Shown: one piece after another, positions 29,583 to 35,986 of the stretch | How positions within the stretch are numbered: position 1 is the first letter of the stretch | Layout of the letters: every line of letters starts with the position of its first letter | Assembly: GCA_022730285.1 (NCBI GenBank) | Contig: DZCQ01000002.1 | Span: 66,326 to 130,325, forward strand | Direction of reading: 5' to 3' | DNA: 64,000 nt | From: Flavobacterium psychrophilum | GTDB taxonomy: Bacteria > Bacteroidota > Bacteroidia > Flavobacteriales > Flavobacteriaceae | The notes under the pieces: generated by a model | Told to the model about the DNA's origin: nothing | Database searches by the model: none | What the model saw: only the letters and a program-made list of their open reading frames with translations | Made by a program: the position numbers and the translations under genes

Positions 29583-29616
29583 AAAAAGAGCTTCATAGTG
29601 TGAAGCTCTTTTTTTT
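29583..29616 (+). terminator. Rho-independent terminator after COX4
   Basis: A 13-bp perfect stem (29583-29595 with 29601-29613) with the core GAGCTTCA/TGAAGCTC and a 5-nt loop is followed by T residues. It separates the oxidase subunit genes from the assembly genes. Confidence 0.9.
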
Positions 29617-29647
29617 GTATCTTTGTAATGACAAATATCTCAAATCG

Positions 29648-30322
29648 ATGAAAAAAAAACTAGTCCTTATTATTCTTTTAGTTTTGCCGGTTTTAATTTA
29701 TTTGATCTTCGCGTCAGCTACTCATAACTCATTATTTTTAGGAACAATTTCTAAAGATAATAAGGAATTACCTAATTGGAAATCTACTGATGCTAAACAG
29801 ATAAAGTTATTAAATAAAATTACTGTTCTTGGTTTTTTAGGAAACGGAATTACTAAAAATCAAGAGAATATGTTTAATTTAAATCAAAAAATTTACGGTA
29901 AGTACGAAGGATTTCATGATTTTCAAATTGTAATGGTAGTGCAAGAAGGTTCTGAAGTGCAGGTTAAAAATTTATTAGAGAAATTAACACGTTTTTCTGA
30001 TGATTTGTCTGGTTGGAAATTTGTTTATGCCAAACCACAAGAAATTCAAAATTATTTCAAAACATTTAATTTGCATGATTCTTTAGATAGTGATAATAGT
30101 ACTACTAATGTTATTATTGTAGATAAAGATAGAAATCATAGAGGACGAAAAGGAAAAAATAAAGAAGGGAAACAAGAATATAAAGAAAGTTATAATACAA
30201 ATTCGGCTGCTGATTTACATAATGATATGTCAGACGATGTTAAAATAATTTTGAGAGAATATAGACTTGCATTAAAAAGAAATAACAAAAGAAAAGATTT
30301 TCATTTGCATGAAAATAAATAA
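29648..30322 (+). CDS. membrane-anchored SCO-like protein lacking the copper cysteines
   Basis: This 224-aa protein has an N-terminal membrane anchor ('KKKLVLIILLVLPVLIYLIF') and a periplasmic domain that seems to be a degenerate thioredoxin/SCO fold: 'LNKITVLGFLGNG' where SCO has its CxxxC loop, and a late 'NVIIVDKDRNHRG' like the SCO segment after its histidine. It has no cysteine in the loop, so it should not carry copper by the SCO route. It sits between COX4 and a genuine SCO gene 12 nt downstream. A TATCTTTG box (29618-29625) may start this transcript. Function is unknown; an assembly factor is inference. Confidence 0.75.
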   Translation: MKKKLVLIILLVLPVLIYLIFASATHNSLFLGTISKDNKELPNWKSTDAKQIKLLNKITVLGFLGNGITKNQENMFNLNQKIYGKYEGFHDFQIVMVVQEGSEVQVKNLLEKLTRFSDDLSGWKFVYAKPQEIQNYFKTFNLHDSLDSDNSTTNVIIVDKDRNHRGRKGKNKEGKQEYKESYNTNSAADLHNDMSDDVKIILREYRLALKRNNKRKDFHLHENK

Positions 30323-30334
30323 TTTAGTATAAAT

Positions 30335-31015
30335 ATGAAAAAATCTTATATCGGAACCGCATTTATTATATTAATATTTGGGATATATGCTGTACCCAAA
30401 ATAATTGATAGAATTAAAAATGGAGATGTTGTCAAAAATTCAGAATTGGATATTACAAATACCAATAAGGGTGTTAAGAGCGATTTATTTACTATTGGAA
30501 AAGTGCCAAGTTTCTCGCTGACAGATCAAAATAAAAACACTATAACTGACAAAAGTTATTTAGGAAAAGTATATCTTGTAGAATTCTTTTTTTCTACATG
30601 CCCTACTATTTGTCCTATTATGAACAAGAATATGAAAGTAATTCATGAAAGATTTGGAGCTAATCCTAATTTTGGAATAGCATCGGTTACAATAAATCCT
30701 GAAAATGACACTCCAGAAGTATTGAAAAAACATGCCGAAGACATCAAAGCAATTGGAAATAATTGGCATTTTTTAACAGGAAACCAAGAGTATATTTATT
30801 CTTTAGCTAATAAAGGGTTTAATTTATTTGCTGGCAAAAATGGAAAGGTAGCGGGAGGATTCGAGCATTCTGGATTGTTTGCGTTGGTTGATAAAGATGG
30901 AATGATTCGTTGTAGAAAAGACGAGTTTGGAAATCCTATTATTTATTATGATGGTATTGATAATAAAGGAGTTATAGAAATACAAGAAGATATTAAAAAA
31001 TTATTAGCAGAGTAA
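30335..31015 (+). CDS. SCO family copper chaperone
   Basis: This 226-aa protein has an N-terminal membrane anchor and a thioredoxin-fold domain with the copper motif Cys89-P-T-I-Cys93 in 'FFFSTCPTICPIM' and the third ligand His177 in 'FEHSGLFALVDKDG'. SCO proteins insert copper into the CuA site of cytochrome c oxidase. It follows the cysteine-less homologue by 12 nt and precedes the DUF420 gene by one base, forming an oxidase assembly operon. Confidence 0.93.
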   Translation: MKKSYIGTAFIILIFGIYAVPKIIDRIKNGDVVKNSELDITNTNKGVKSDLFTIGKVPSFSLTDQNKNTITDKSYLGKVYLVEFFFSTCPTICPIMNKNMKVIHERFGANPNFGIASVTINPENDTPEVLKKHAEDIKAIGNNWHFLTGNQEYIYSLANKGFNLFAGKNGKVAGGFEHSGLFALVDKDGMIRCRKDEFGNPIIYYDGIDNKGVIEIQEDIKKLLAE

Positions 31016-31016
31016 G

Positions 31017-31559
31017 ATGAACAAAGAATCTATCGAAAAAAAATATAATATTTGGATTACTATTTTATCAATTGCAATACCTATTGTGGTAGCAGTTTTG
31101 TTTAAAATAAAATTAAAAGATGTTGGAATTATTGTAAAACCATTAACTTTTTTACCACCAATTTACGCTACTTTTAATGGAATAACAGCGGTAGTTTTGG
31201 TTTTGGCAGTTATTGCAATTAAAAGTGGAAAACGAAAATTACATGAAAATTTAATGAAATTTGCTATACTTTTATCTTTAGGATTTTTGGTTATGTATGT
31301 TGCTTATCACATGACTGCCGATTCTACAAAATTTGGAGGTGAGGGAATTACAAAAATAATTTACTTGTTCATTTTAATTTCGCATATTGCACTCTCCATA
31401 ATTATTATACCATTAGTGTTAGTAACTTATGTAAGAGCACTTTCAGAGCGTTTTGATAGACATAAAAAAATCGCAAAAATCACGTTTCCAATTTGGTTGT
31501 ATGTTGCAGTGACAGGTGTTATAGTTTATTTAATGATTTCTCCTTACTATACTTATTAG
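31017..31559 (+). CDS. DUF420 family membrane protein (CtaM-like)
   Basis: This 180-aa integral membrane protein has five hydrophobic segments. 'NGITAVVLVLAVIAIKSGKRKLHENLMK' in the middle, 'YVAYHMTADSTKFGGEG' and 'HIALSIIIIPLVLVTY' fit DUF420, whose conserved histidines suggest haem or metal contact. In Staphylococcus the related CtaM is needed for active haem-copper oxidase. The gene begins one base after the SCO stop, which supports an oxidase assembly role. Confidence 0.9.
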   Translation: MNKESIEKKYNIWITILSIAIPIVVAVLFKIKLKDVGIIVKPLTFLPPIYATFNGITAVVLVLAVIAIKSGKRKLHENLMKFAILLSLGFLVMYVAYHMTADSTKFGGEGITKIIYLFILISHIALSIIIIPLVLVTYVRALSERFDRHKKIAKITFPIWLYVAVTGVIVYLMISPYYTY

Positions 31560-31570
31560 TAATTATAAAA

Positions 31571-31798
31571 ATGAAAAAATATTATCTATTATTATTTTTT
31601 ATTGCAATAACTTCTATTACTGCAACTGGGCAATGTGCTTTATGTAGAGCACAATTAGAAGGAACAGGAAATGTTATGGAAGCCGAAGCAATTAACGACG
31701 GAATTGTTTACCTAATGGTAATTCCGTATATTTTAATCGCCTTAGTTGGATATGCAACTTACAAGCTGTTTCAAAAGAATAAGTTAAAAAAGGCTTAA
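31571..31798 (+). CDS. small exported membrane protein with CxxC motif
   Basis: This 75-aa protein has a signal peptide (MKKYYLLLFFIAITSITATG) directly followed by a Cys-Ala-Leu-Cys pair in 'QCALCRAQLEG', then one membrane segment ('YLMVIPYILIALVGYATYKL') and a basic tail. The start was set at the ATG 11 nt after the DUF420 stop. It is the last gene of the SCO-DUF420 assembly operon. The CxxC placed at the start of the mature protein could be redox-active or bind copper or haem. I know no assigned function. Confidence 0.75.
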   Translation: MKKYYLLLFFIAITSITATGQCALCRAQLEGTGNVMEAEAINDGIVYLMVIPYILIALVGYATYKLFQKNKLKKA

Positions 31799-31816
31799 AA
31801 TTATATTAAACCTTTT

Positions 31817-32338
31817 TTAAATAATAGTACTTACTTCTTCTTTTAGAAACCCAAGTGCTATCGTGCTAGGAGATTGTCCTTCTAGTAAATCTCGGAGTAT
31901 TATTTCTCGTAGTTTATTTGCAGAATCTACTTTTTCGTTCATATTGGCTTTTCTAATATTTTGAATAGTTGTGTTTTTTGCTGTAACAATTATTGTCCAA
32001 CATTCATTTGTAAGATATATTTGTTGGGTAATGTTATGTTCATATTCCTGATTTATATGCTCTATAATTAAACTTTCATACTCATCTTTATTACTAGAAA
32101 AGGGAGTTACTCTAATTAATAAATTAGAAGGATTAATTCGTTCTAAAAATAAAGCCATTCTTTCGTATGCTTGTAATCTTAGTGGAAGCGAATCTTTCTG
32201 ATTTTCTTTTTGCAATAACCAACGTCTAGTATTTTGTTGTTCTTTAAAATACAATTTAAATAGCTGATAAGCTACTAATCCAGTAATAAAAGAAGGTAGA
32301 GTATAAGCAATAATTTCGATTAATGTTGTATTTTCCAT
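31817..32338 (-). CDS. conserved membrane-anchored protein (DUF7935-like)
   Basis: This 173-aa protein has one N-terminal membrane segment ('LIEIIAYTLPSFITGLVAYQLF') and a cytosolic helical domain ('LRLQAYERMALFLERINPSNLL', written in part as RLQAYERMALFLERI; 'YEHNITQQIYLTNECW'). It resembles a family common in Flavobacteria that I recall under the label DUF7935, with no known function. It is followed 18 nt upstream on its strand by the glutaminyl cyclase gene, so the two may be co-transcribed. It converges with the CxxC protein gene. Confidence 0.7.
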   Translation of the reverse strand: MENTTLIEIIAYTLPSFITGLVAYQLFKLYFKEQQNTRRWLLQKENQKDSLPLRLQAYERMALFLERINPSNLLIRVTPFSSNKDEYESLIIEHINQEYEHNITQQIYLTNECWTIIVTAKNTTIQNIRKANMNEKVDSANKLREIILRDLLEGQSPSTIALGFLKEEVSTII

Positions 32339-32356
32339 AATAATTTTAAGCCTTTT

Positions 32357-33403
32357 TTATTTTATTTTTATTTCAAACAATTTATTCCAATTTTTCCCTG
32401 TAACAAAAAATGTTTTTGTAGCGGAATTATAAGCAATTCCATTTAAAAAATCCTCGCTACTAGCTACTATTTTGTTGCGTAAATCTGACAAATCTAATAC
32501 TCCAAGAACCACTCCAGTAGTAGGTTCTATTTGTATAATTACATCTTTTTGCCAAATATTTGCATAAATAGTACCTTGAACCCATTCTAGCTCATTTATA
32601 TTTTTAATTTTGCTACTATTGGTGTACACATTTATATAATCTTCCATTTTAATAGTCTTAGGATTCATTTTCCAAATTTTTTCGGTTCCGTCAGATTGAA
32701 ATATAAATGTCGAATTATTTGTCATTCCCCAACCTTCAATTTGTTTGTCATACTTAAATTCTTTCTCTAATTTAAAAGTATTGGCATTGTATATAAATCC
32801 TACACTATCCTGCCAAGTTAATTGAAATAATTGATTGTTAATAAATGTAATTCCTTCTCCAAAATATTTTGAATCTAGATTTATTTGTGTAATAACTTTT
32901 CCTGTTTTGTAGTCTATTTTTCTAAAATAAGAAGTTCCTTTCTGTCCAGTACTTTCAAATAAAAACCCATTATAAAATTCTAATCCTTCGGTAAAAGACT
33001 TAACATCATGAGGATACGAATTTACAACAGTATATGAAAGTAATTTAGGTTCTATAGAGGATAAAATTTCTATTCGTGTATCTATTGTGCTTTTTTCTCC
33101 TTCAAAATATACAATTGCTTTTATGTTTTGATATCCAAATTTGTCTTTATTCAATGAATAATTTATTACTGAATTTTTAATACGAGAACCAATTTTTATA
33201 TCGTTATTAAAATAAACTACGGAGTCTATTTTTTTATTTTCTTTGTTTATAACAACTAATTTTAGAGTGTCTCCTTTATGAAACATAGGTTTAAAACCAC
33301 TTTCGTCAATTGAAAAAAGGTTTTTATTTTCATGACTCATATCGTTGCACCCAAAAAAGAGAATAGATAAGCAAATGAAATACAATAAATTATAAAATTT
33401 CAT
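32357..33403 (-). CDS. glutaminyl-peptide cyclotransferase lipoprotein
   Basis: This 348-aa lipoprotein has the lipobox 'SILFFGC'. Its main domain (about 120-345) is a five-bladed beta-propeller of the plant/bacterial glutamine cyclotransferase type: 'YPHDVKSFTEGLEFYNG', 'FESTGQKGTSYFRKID', 'WGMTNNSTFIFQSDGTEKIW' (in part), 'NELEWVQGTIYANIW' and 'FLNGIAYNSATKTFFVTGKNW' (in part). These enzymes turn N-terminal Gln into pyroglutamate in exported proteins. The first 115 residues form an extra beta-sandwich-like domain. Confidence 0.88.
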   Translation of the reverse strand: MKFYNLLYFICLSILFFGCNDMSHENKNLFSIDESGFKPMFHKGDTLKLVVINKENKKIDSVVYFNNDIKIGSRIKNSVINYSLNKDKFGYQNIKAIVYFEGEKSTIDTRIEILSSIEPKLLSYTVVNSYPHDVKSFTEGLEFYNGFLFESTGQKGTSYFRKIDYKTGKVITQINLDSKYFGEGITFINNQLFQLTWQDSVGFIYNANTFKLEKEFKYDKQIEGWGMTNNSTFIFQSDGTEKIWKMNPKTIKMEDYINVYTNSSKIKNINELEWVQGTIYANIWQKDVIIQIEPTTGVVLGVLDLSDLRNKIVASSEDFLNGIAYNSATKTFFVTGKNWNKLFEIKIK

Positions 33404-33446
33404 AGTATATAATGTTTTTATTTTAAATAGATTTGACTAAAAACTA

Positions 33447-33476
33447 TTGCAAACATACAAAAAAAAACTATCTTTG
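33447..33476 (+). promoter_or_regulatory. Bacteroidota-type promoter of the SRP RNA gene
   Basis: TTG (33447-33449), 19 nt, and TATCTTTG (33469-33476) match the flavobacterial consensus exactly. The predicted +1 falls at or near 33481, the first base of the SRP RNA. Confidence 0.75.
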
Positions 33477-33480
33477 CAAC

Positions 33481-33573
33481 GGCAAGTCCTACACGACCAG
33501 CTCCTGCAAACTCCTCCAGGGTGGGAACGCAGCAAAGGTATGTGGTTGAGCGGTGCGATGTAGGTCGCTTGCC
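33481..33573 (+). ncRNA. ffs: signal recognition particle RNA (4.5S type)
   Basis: The 93-nt RNA begins GGCAAG and ends CTTGCC, which pair to close the rod, and the next helix pairs TCCTAC with GTAGG. The apical domain (about 33517-33545) has the conserved internal loop and GGGAAC tetraloop region read by Ffh. A run of seven T (33574-33580) follows and should terminate transcription. It is the small bacterial form without an Alu domain. Confidence 0.92.
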
Positions 33574-33701
33574 TTTTTTTCTCCCCTTATGAAGATTTTT
33601 TTTTATAAATAGAATTAAGTTATTTCTATTTTTTGTGTTAATTGCACAGTAACACCACTTCTTTTTTTGTATTTTTACAGCACTATTTCAATTTTAAATA
33701 A

Positions 33702-34505
33702 ATGTCAAAAGTAATACTAATCACTGGAGCTTCTTCTGGAATTGGGAAGTCAATAGGGGAGTACCTAACCCAAAAAGGGTATATTGTGTATGGAACAAGT
33801 CGTAATCCTGAAGCTGTTAAAAATTCGATTTTCCCTTTATTATCGTTAGATGTTCGAAATGTAGATAGTATAAATACTGCTATTGAATGCCTTATAAGTA
33901 AAGAAAAAAAAATAGATGTGCTTATTAACAATGCTGGAGTTGGCATTACGGGACCGATAGAAGAAATTCCGATAGAAGAAATGCGAAATCATTTTGAAAC
34001 AAATTTTTTTGGCCCTATTGCAGTTATCAAAGCAACGTTACCAAATATGCGTAACCAAAAGAGTGGTTTAATTATTAATATTACTTCTATTGCTGGGTAT
34101 ATGGGTTTGCCTTACAGAGGAATTTATTCGGCCTCTAAAGGTGCTTTAGAATTAATTACCGAAGCTTTACGAATGGAAGTAAAATCATTTGGGATACAAA
34201 TTACGAATGTGGCTCCAGGCGATTTTGCTACCAATATCGCGGCTGGACGTTATCATGCACCAGTGGTGAAAGGCTCCGCTTACGAACTTCCTTACGGAAA
34301 CACCTTAAAAGAAATGGATTCGCATGTGGATAGTGGCAGTAATCCAAATGAAATGGCAGAGGCTATTTTTGCGATAATTCAGACCCAAAAACCGAAAATT
34401 CATTACAAAGTAGGTGCTTTTATGCAAAAGTTTTCTATTGTTTTAAAACGTATTTTGCCAGATAAAATTTACGAAAAAATGTTGTTAAATCATTATAAAT
34501 TGTAA
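33702..34505 (+). CDS. SDR family oxidoreductase
   Basis: This 267-aa classical short-chain dehydrogenase has the cofactor motif TGASSGIG (residues 8-15), NNAG (76-79) and the catalytic triad Ser129, Tyr142 and Lys146 ('YSASK'). The C-terminal 60 residues ('HYKVGAFMQKFSIVLKRILP') suggest a lipid- or retinol-type substrate pocket. The substrate is unknown. The gene is alone, about 120 nt after the SRP RNA terminator, and is followed by the structured repeat. Confidence 0.9.
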   Translation: MSKVILITGASSGIGKSIGEYLTQKGYIVYGTSRNPEAVKNSIFPLLSLDVRNVDSINTAIECLISKEKKIDVLINNAGVGITGPIEEIPIEEMRNHFETNFFGPIAVIKATLPNMRNQKSGLIINITSIAGYMGLPYRGIYSASKGALELITEALRMEVKSFGIQITNVAPGDFATNIAAGRYHAPVVKGSAYELPYGNTLKEMDSHVDSGSNPNEMAEAIFAIIQTQKPKIHYKVGAFMQKFSIVLKRILPDKIYEKMLLNHYKL

Positions 34506-34538
34506 TTTTACAGCTTAAAAAAATAGTATGTTTCTGTT

Positions 34539-34646
34539 GCGTGAGGGATAGAAGTGAAAATCCTTTGTGTTTTTTTTGTCTGAGGAACGAAGTACAAAAA
34601 AACACAAAGATTGCAACGAATAGCCCGACCCGATAGGGACACGCCC
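34539..34646 (+). repeat. dispersed structured intergenic repeat, copy 1
   Basis: This element begins GCGTGAGGGATAGAAG and ends GGGACACGCCC. GCGTG (34539-34543) pairs with CACGC (34640-34644); inside are a strong hairpin (34563-34579 with 34594-34609) and a small CCC-GATA-GGG hairpin (34629-34638). A diverged copy in opposite orientation lies at 49892-49986. It is between the SDR gene and the transaldolase gene. It does not appear to encode a protein. Confidence 0.85.
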
Positions 34647-34677
34647 AAAATAAACACACAATTATATATATATTATT

Positions 34678-35334
34678 ATGAAATTTTTTATTGACACTGC
34701 CAATTTGGCTCAAATTAAAGAAGCACAAGAACTTGGAATTTTAGATGGGGTTACAACAAATCCGTCGTTAATGGCAAAAGAGGGTATTACGGGGAAAAAT
34801 AATATACTGAAACATTACGTAGATATTTGTAATCTTGTAGATGGAGATGTGAGTGCCGAAGTGAATGCAATGGATTTAGAGGGAATGATTAGGGAAGGGG
34901 AGGAGTTGGCAGAATTGCATGAACAAATTGTAGTTAAATTGCCAATGACAAAAGAGGGAATTAAAGCGTGTAAATATTTTTCGGATAGAGGTATTCGTAC
35001 AAATGTTACATTAATTTTCTCGGCAGGACAAGCTTTGTTAGCTGCAAAAGCGGGTGCAACGTATTGTTCCCCTTTTCTAGGCAGATTAGATGATGTATCT
35101 ACCGATGGATTAAATTTAATTCAGGAAATTAGAGATATTTATGATAATTATGGTTTTGAAACGCAAATTTTAGCGGCCTCTGTTCGTCATACCATGCATA
35201 TTGTTAATTGTGCCAAAATTGGTGCAGATGTTATGACTGGCCCACTTTCGTCTATTCTAGGATTGCTAAAACACCCATTAACAGATATTGGTATTGCTCA
35301 GTTTATTGCAGATTTTGAGAAAGGAAATAAATAA
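34678..35334 (+). CDS. fsa: transaldolase / fructose-6-phosphate aldolase family
   Basis: This 218-aa protein is of the short transaldolase type (about 215-220 aa). The N-terminus '[13 protein letters not shown]', '[13 protein letters not shown]', and the Schiff-base Lys87 in 'QIVVKLPMT' are diagnostic, as are '[12 protein letters not shown]' and 'SPFLGRLDD'. It acts in the non-oxidative pentose phosphate pathway or as a fructose-6-phosphate aldolase; sequence alone does not decide. Its upstream region contains the structured repeat, so its promoter must lie within the last 30 nt or across the repeat. Confidence 0.93.
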   Translation: MKFFIDTANLAQIKEAQELGILDGVTTNPSLMAKEGITGKNNILKHYVDICNLVDGDVSAEVNAMDLEGMIREGEELAELHEQIVVKLPMTKEGIKACKYFSDRGIRTNVTLIFSAGQALLAAKAGATYCSPFLGRLDDVSTDGLNLIQEIRDIYDNYGFETQILAASVRHTMHIVNCAKIGADVMTGPLSSILGLLKHPLTDIGIAQFIADFEKGNK

Positions 35335-35362
35335 GCATTATTCTTTTATAACTTATAAAAAG

Positions 35363-35384
35363 CTATCAGTAATGATAGTTTTTT
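35363..35384 (+). terminator. terminator after transaldolase
   Basis: CTATCA (35363-35368) pairs with TGATAG (35373-35378) around GTAA and is followed by six T. Confidence 0.75.
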
Positions 35385-35610
35385 ATGTTTATTAGATTGA
35401 GTAAGTCGAAAGCTTTAATGTAGTAAAGTTAAAAGTGAGATATGCGGTAAAAAGAATAAAGTACTGTAATCTACTTGTTATTAACAAAAAGAAGATTGTT
35501 AAATTTGGAAAAAAATATGACATTATTCTGTTTAACGTATTTAGAAATTTAGTTGTGTAAAAAAATAAATTATTAATTTAAAGAGAGAGAGAGTTAATTT
35601 TTTGAAATAA

Positions 35611-35656
35611 AAAAAAACCGTAATTACTTAATTAAAAGCATATTACGGTTTTTTTT
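35611..35656 (-). terminator. terminator of the tRNA-Leu/tRNA-Gly transcript
   Basis: An A run plus CCGTAAT (35618-35624) pairs with ATTACGG plus a T run (35642-35656). It is symmetrical, but position puts it directly after the minus-strand tRNA-Leu. Confidence 0.8.
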
Positions 35657-35657
35657 G

Positions 35658-35743
35658 TACTCAGAGCGGGACTTGAACCCGCACGAACATTACTGTTCAC
35701 TGGATTTTAAGTCCAGCGTGTCTACCAATTTCACCATCCGAGC
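35658..35743 (-). tRNA. tRNA-Leu (anticodon UAA)
   Basis: This 86-nt class II tRNA has a 7-bp acceptor stem (GCTCGGA with TCTGAGT, G-T closing pair), the anticodon loop CTTAAAA giving UAA, a long variable arm with the stem GAACA/TGTTC, and a GCGGG/CCCGC T-stem with TTCAAGT loop. CCA is not encoded. tRNA-Gly lies 25 nt upstream on the same strand. Confidence 0.95.
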
Positions 35744-35768
35744 ATTATAGAAGTATAAATACAATTTG

Positions 35769-35841
35769 AGCGAAAAACGGGGCTCGAACCCGCGACCTCG
35801 ACCTTGGCAAGGTCGCGCTCTACCAACTGAGCTATTTTCGC
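35769..35841 (-). tRNA. tRNA-Gly (anticodon GCC)
   Basis: This 73-nt tRNA has the acceptor stem GCGAAAA/TTTTCGC, a discriminator T, and the anticodon stem-loop GACCT-TGCCA-AGGTC with GCC. The T-loop is TTCGAGC. CCA is not encoded. It is transcribed with the tRNA-Leu downstream. Confidence 0.95.
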
Positions 35842-35986
35842 ATTGTGTATTTTATGAACGTGTTAATCTTTGTTTGAATGCGAGGGCAAATTTACAACAT
35901 TTATTTAATTATACAAGTGTTTTTTAATAATTTTTTGTAGTTTTTTATAACCTATTGGAAATTATAAATTTACAATTTATTAAAAC

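Larger units (their letters stand above)
35335..35657. other. non-coding interval between transaldolase and tRNA-Leu
   Basis: This interval has no plausible protein gene. It holds the transaldolase terminator (35363-35384), the motif GTAAGTCGAAAG (35401-35412) also found inverted at 19560-19571, a (GA)n tract near 35582-35592, and the tRNA terminator at 35611-35656. Confidence 0.7.

Noticed and set aside
34435-34728. Open frame of 97 aa antisense across the SDR end and transaldolase start
   Set aside because: It runs through repeat copy 1 and antisense to two real genes; no start or motif supports it.
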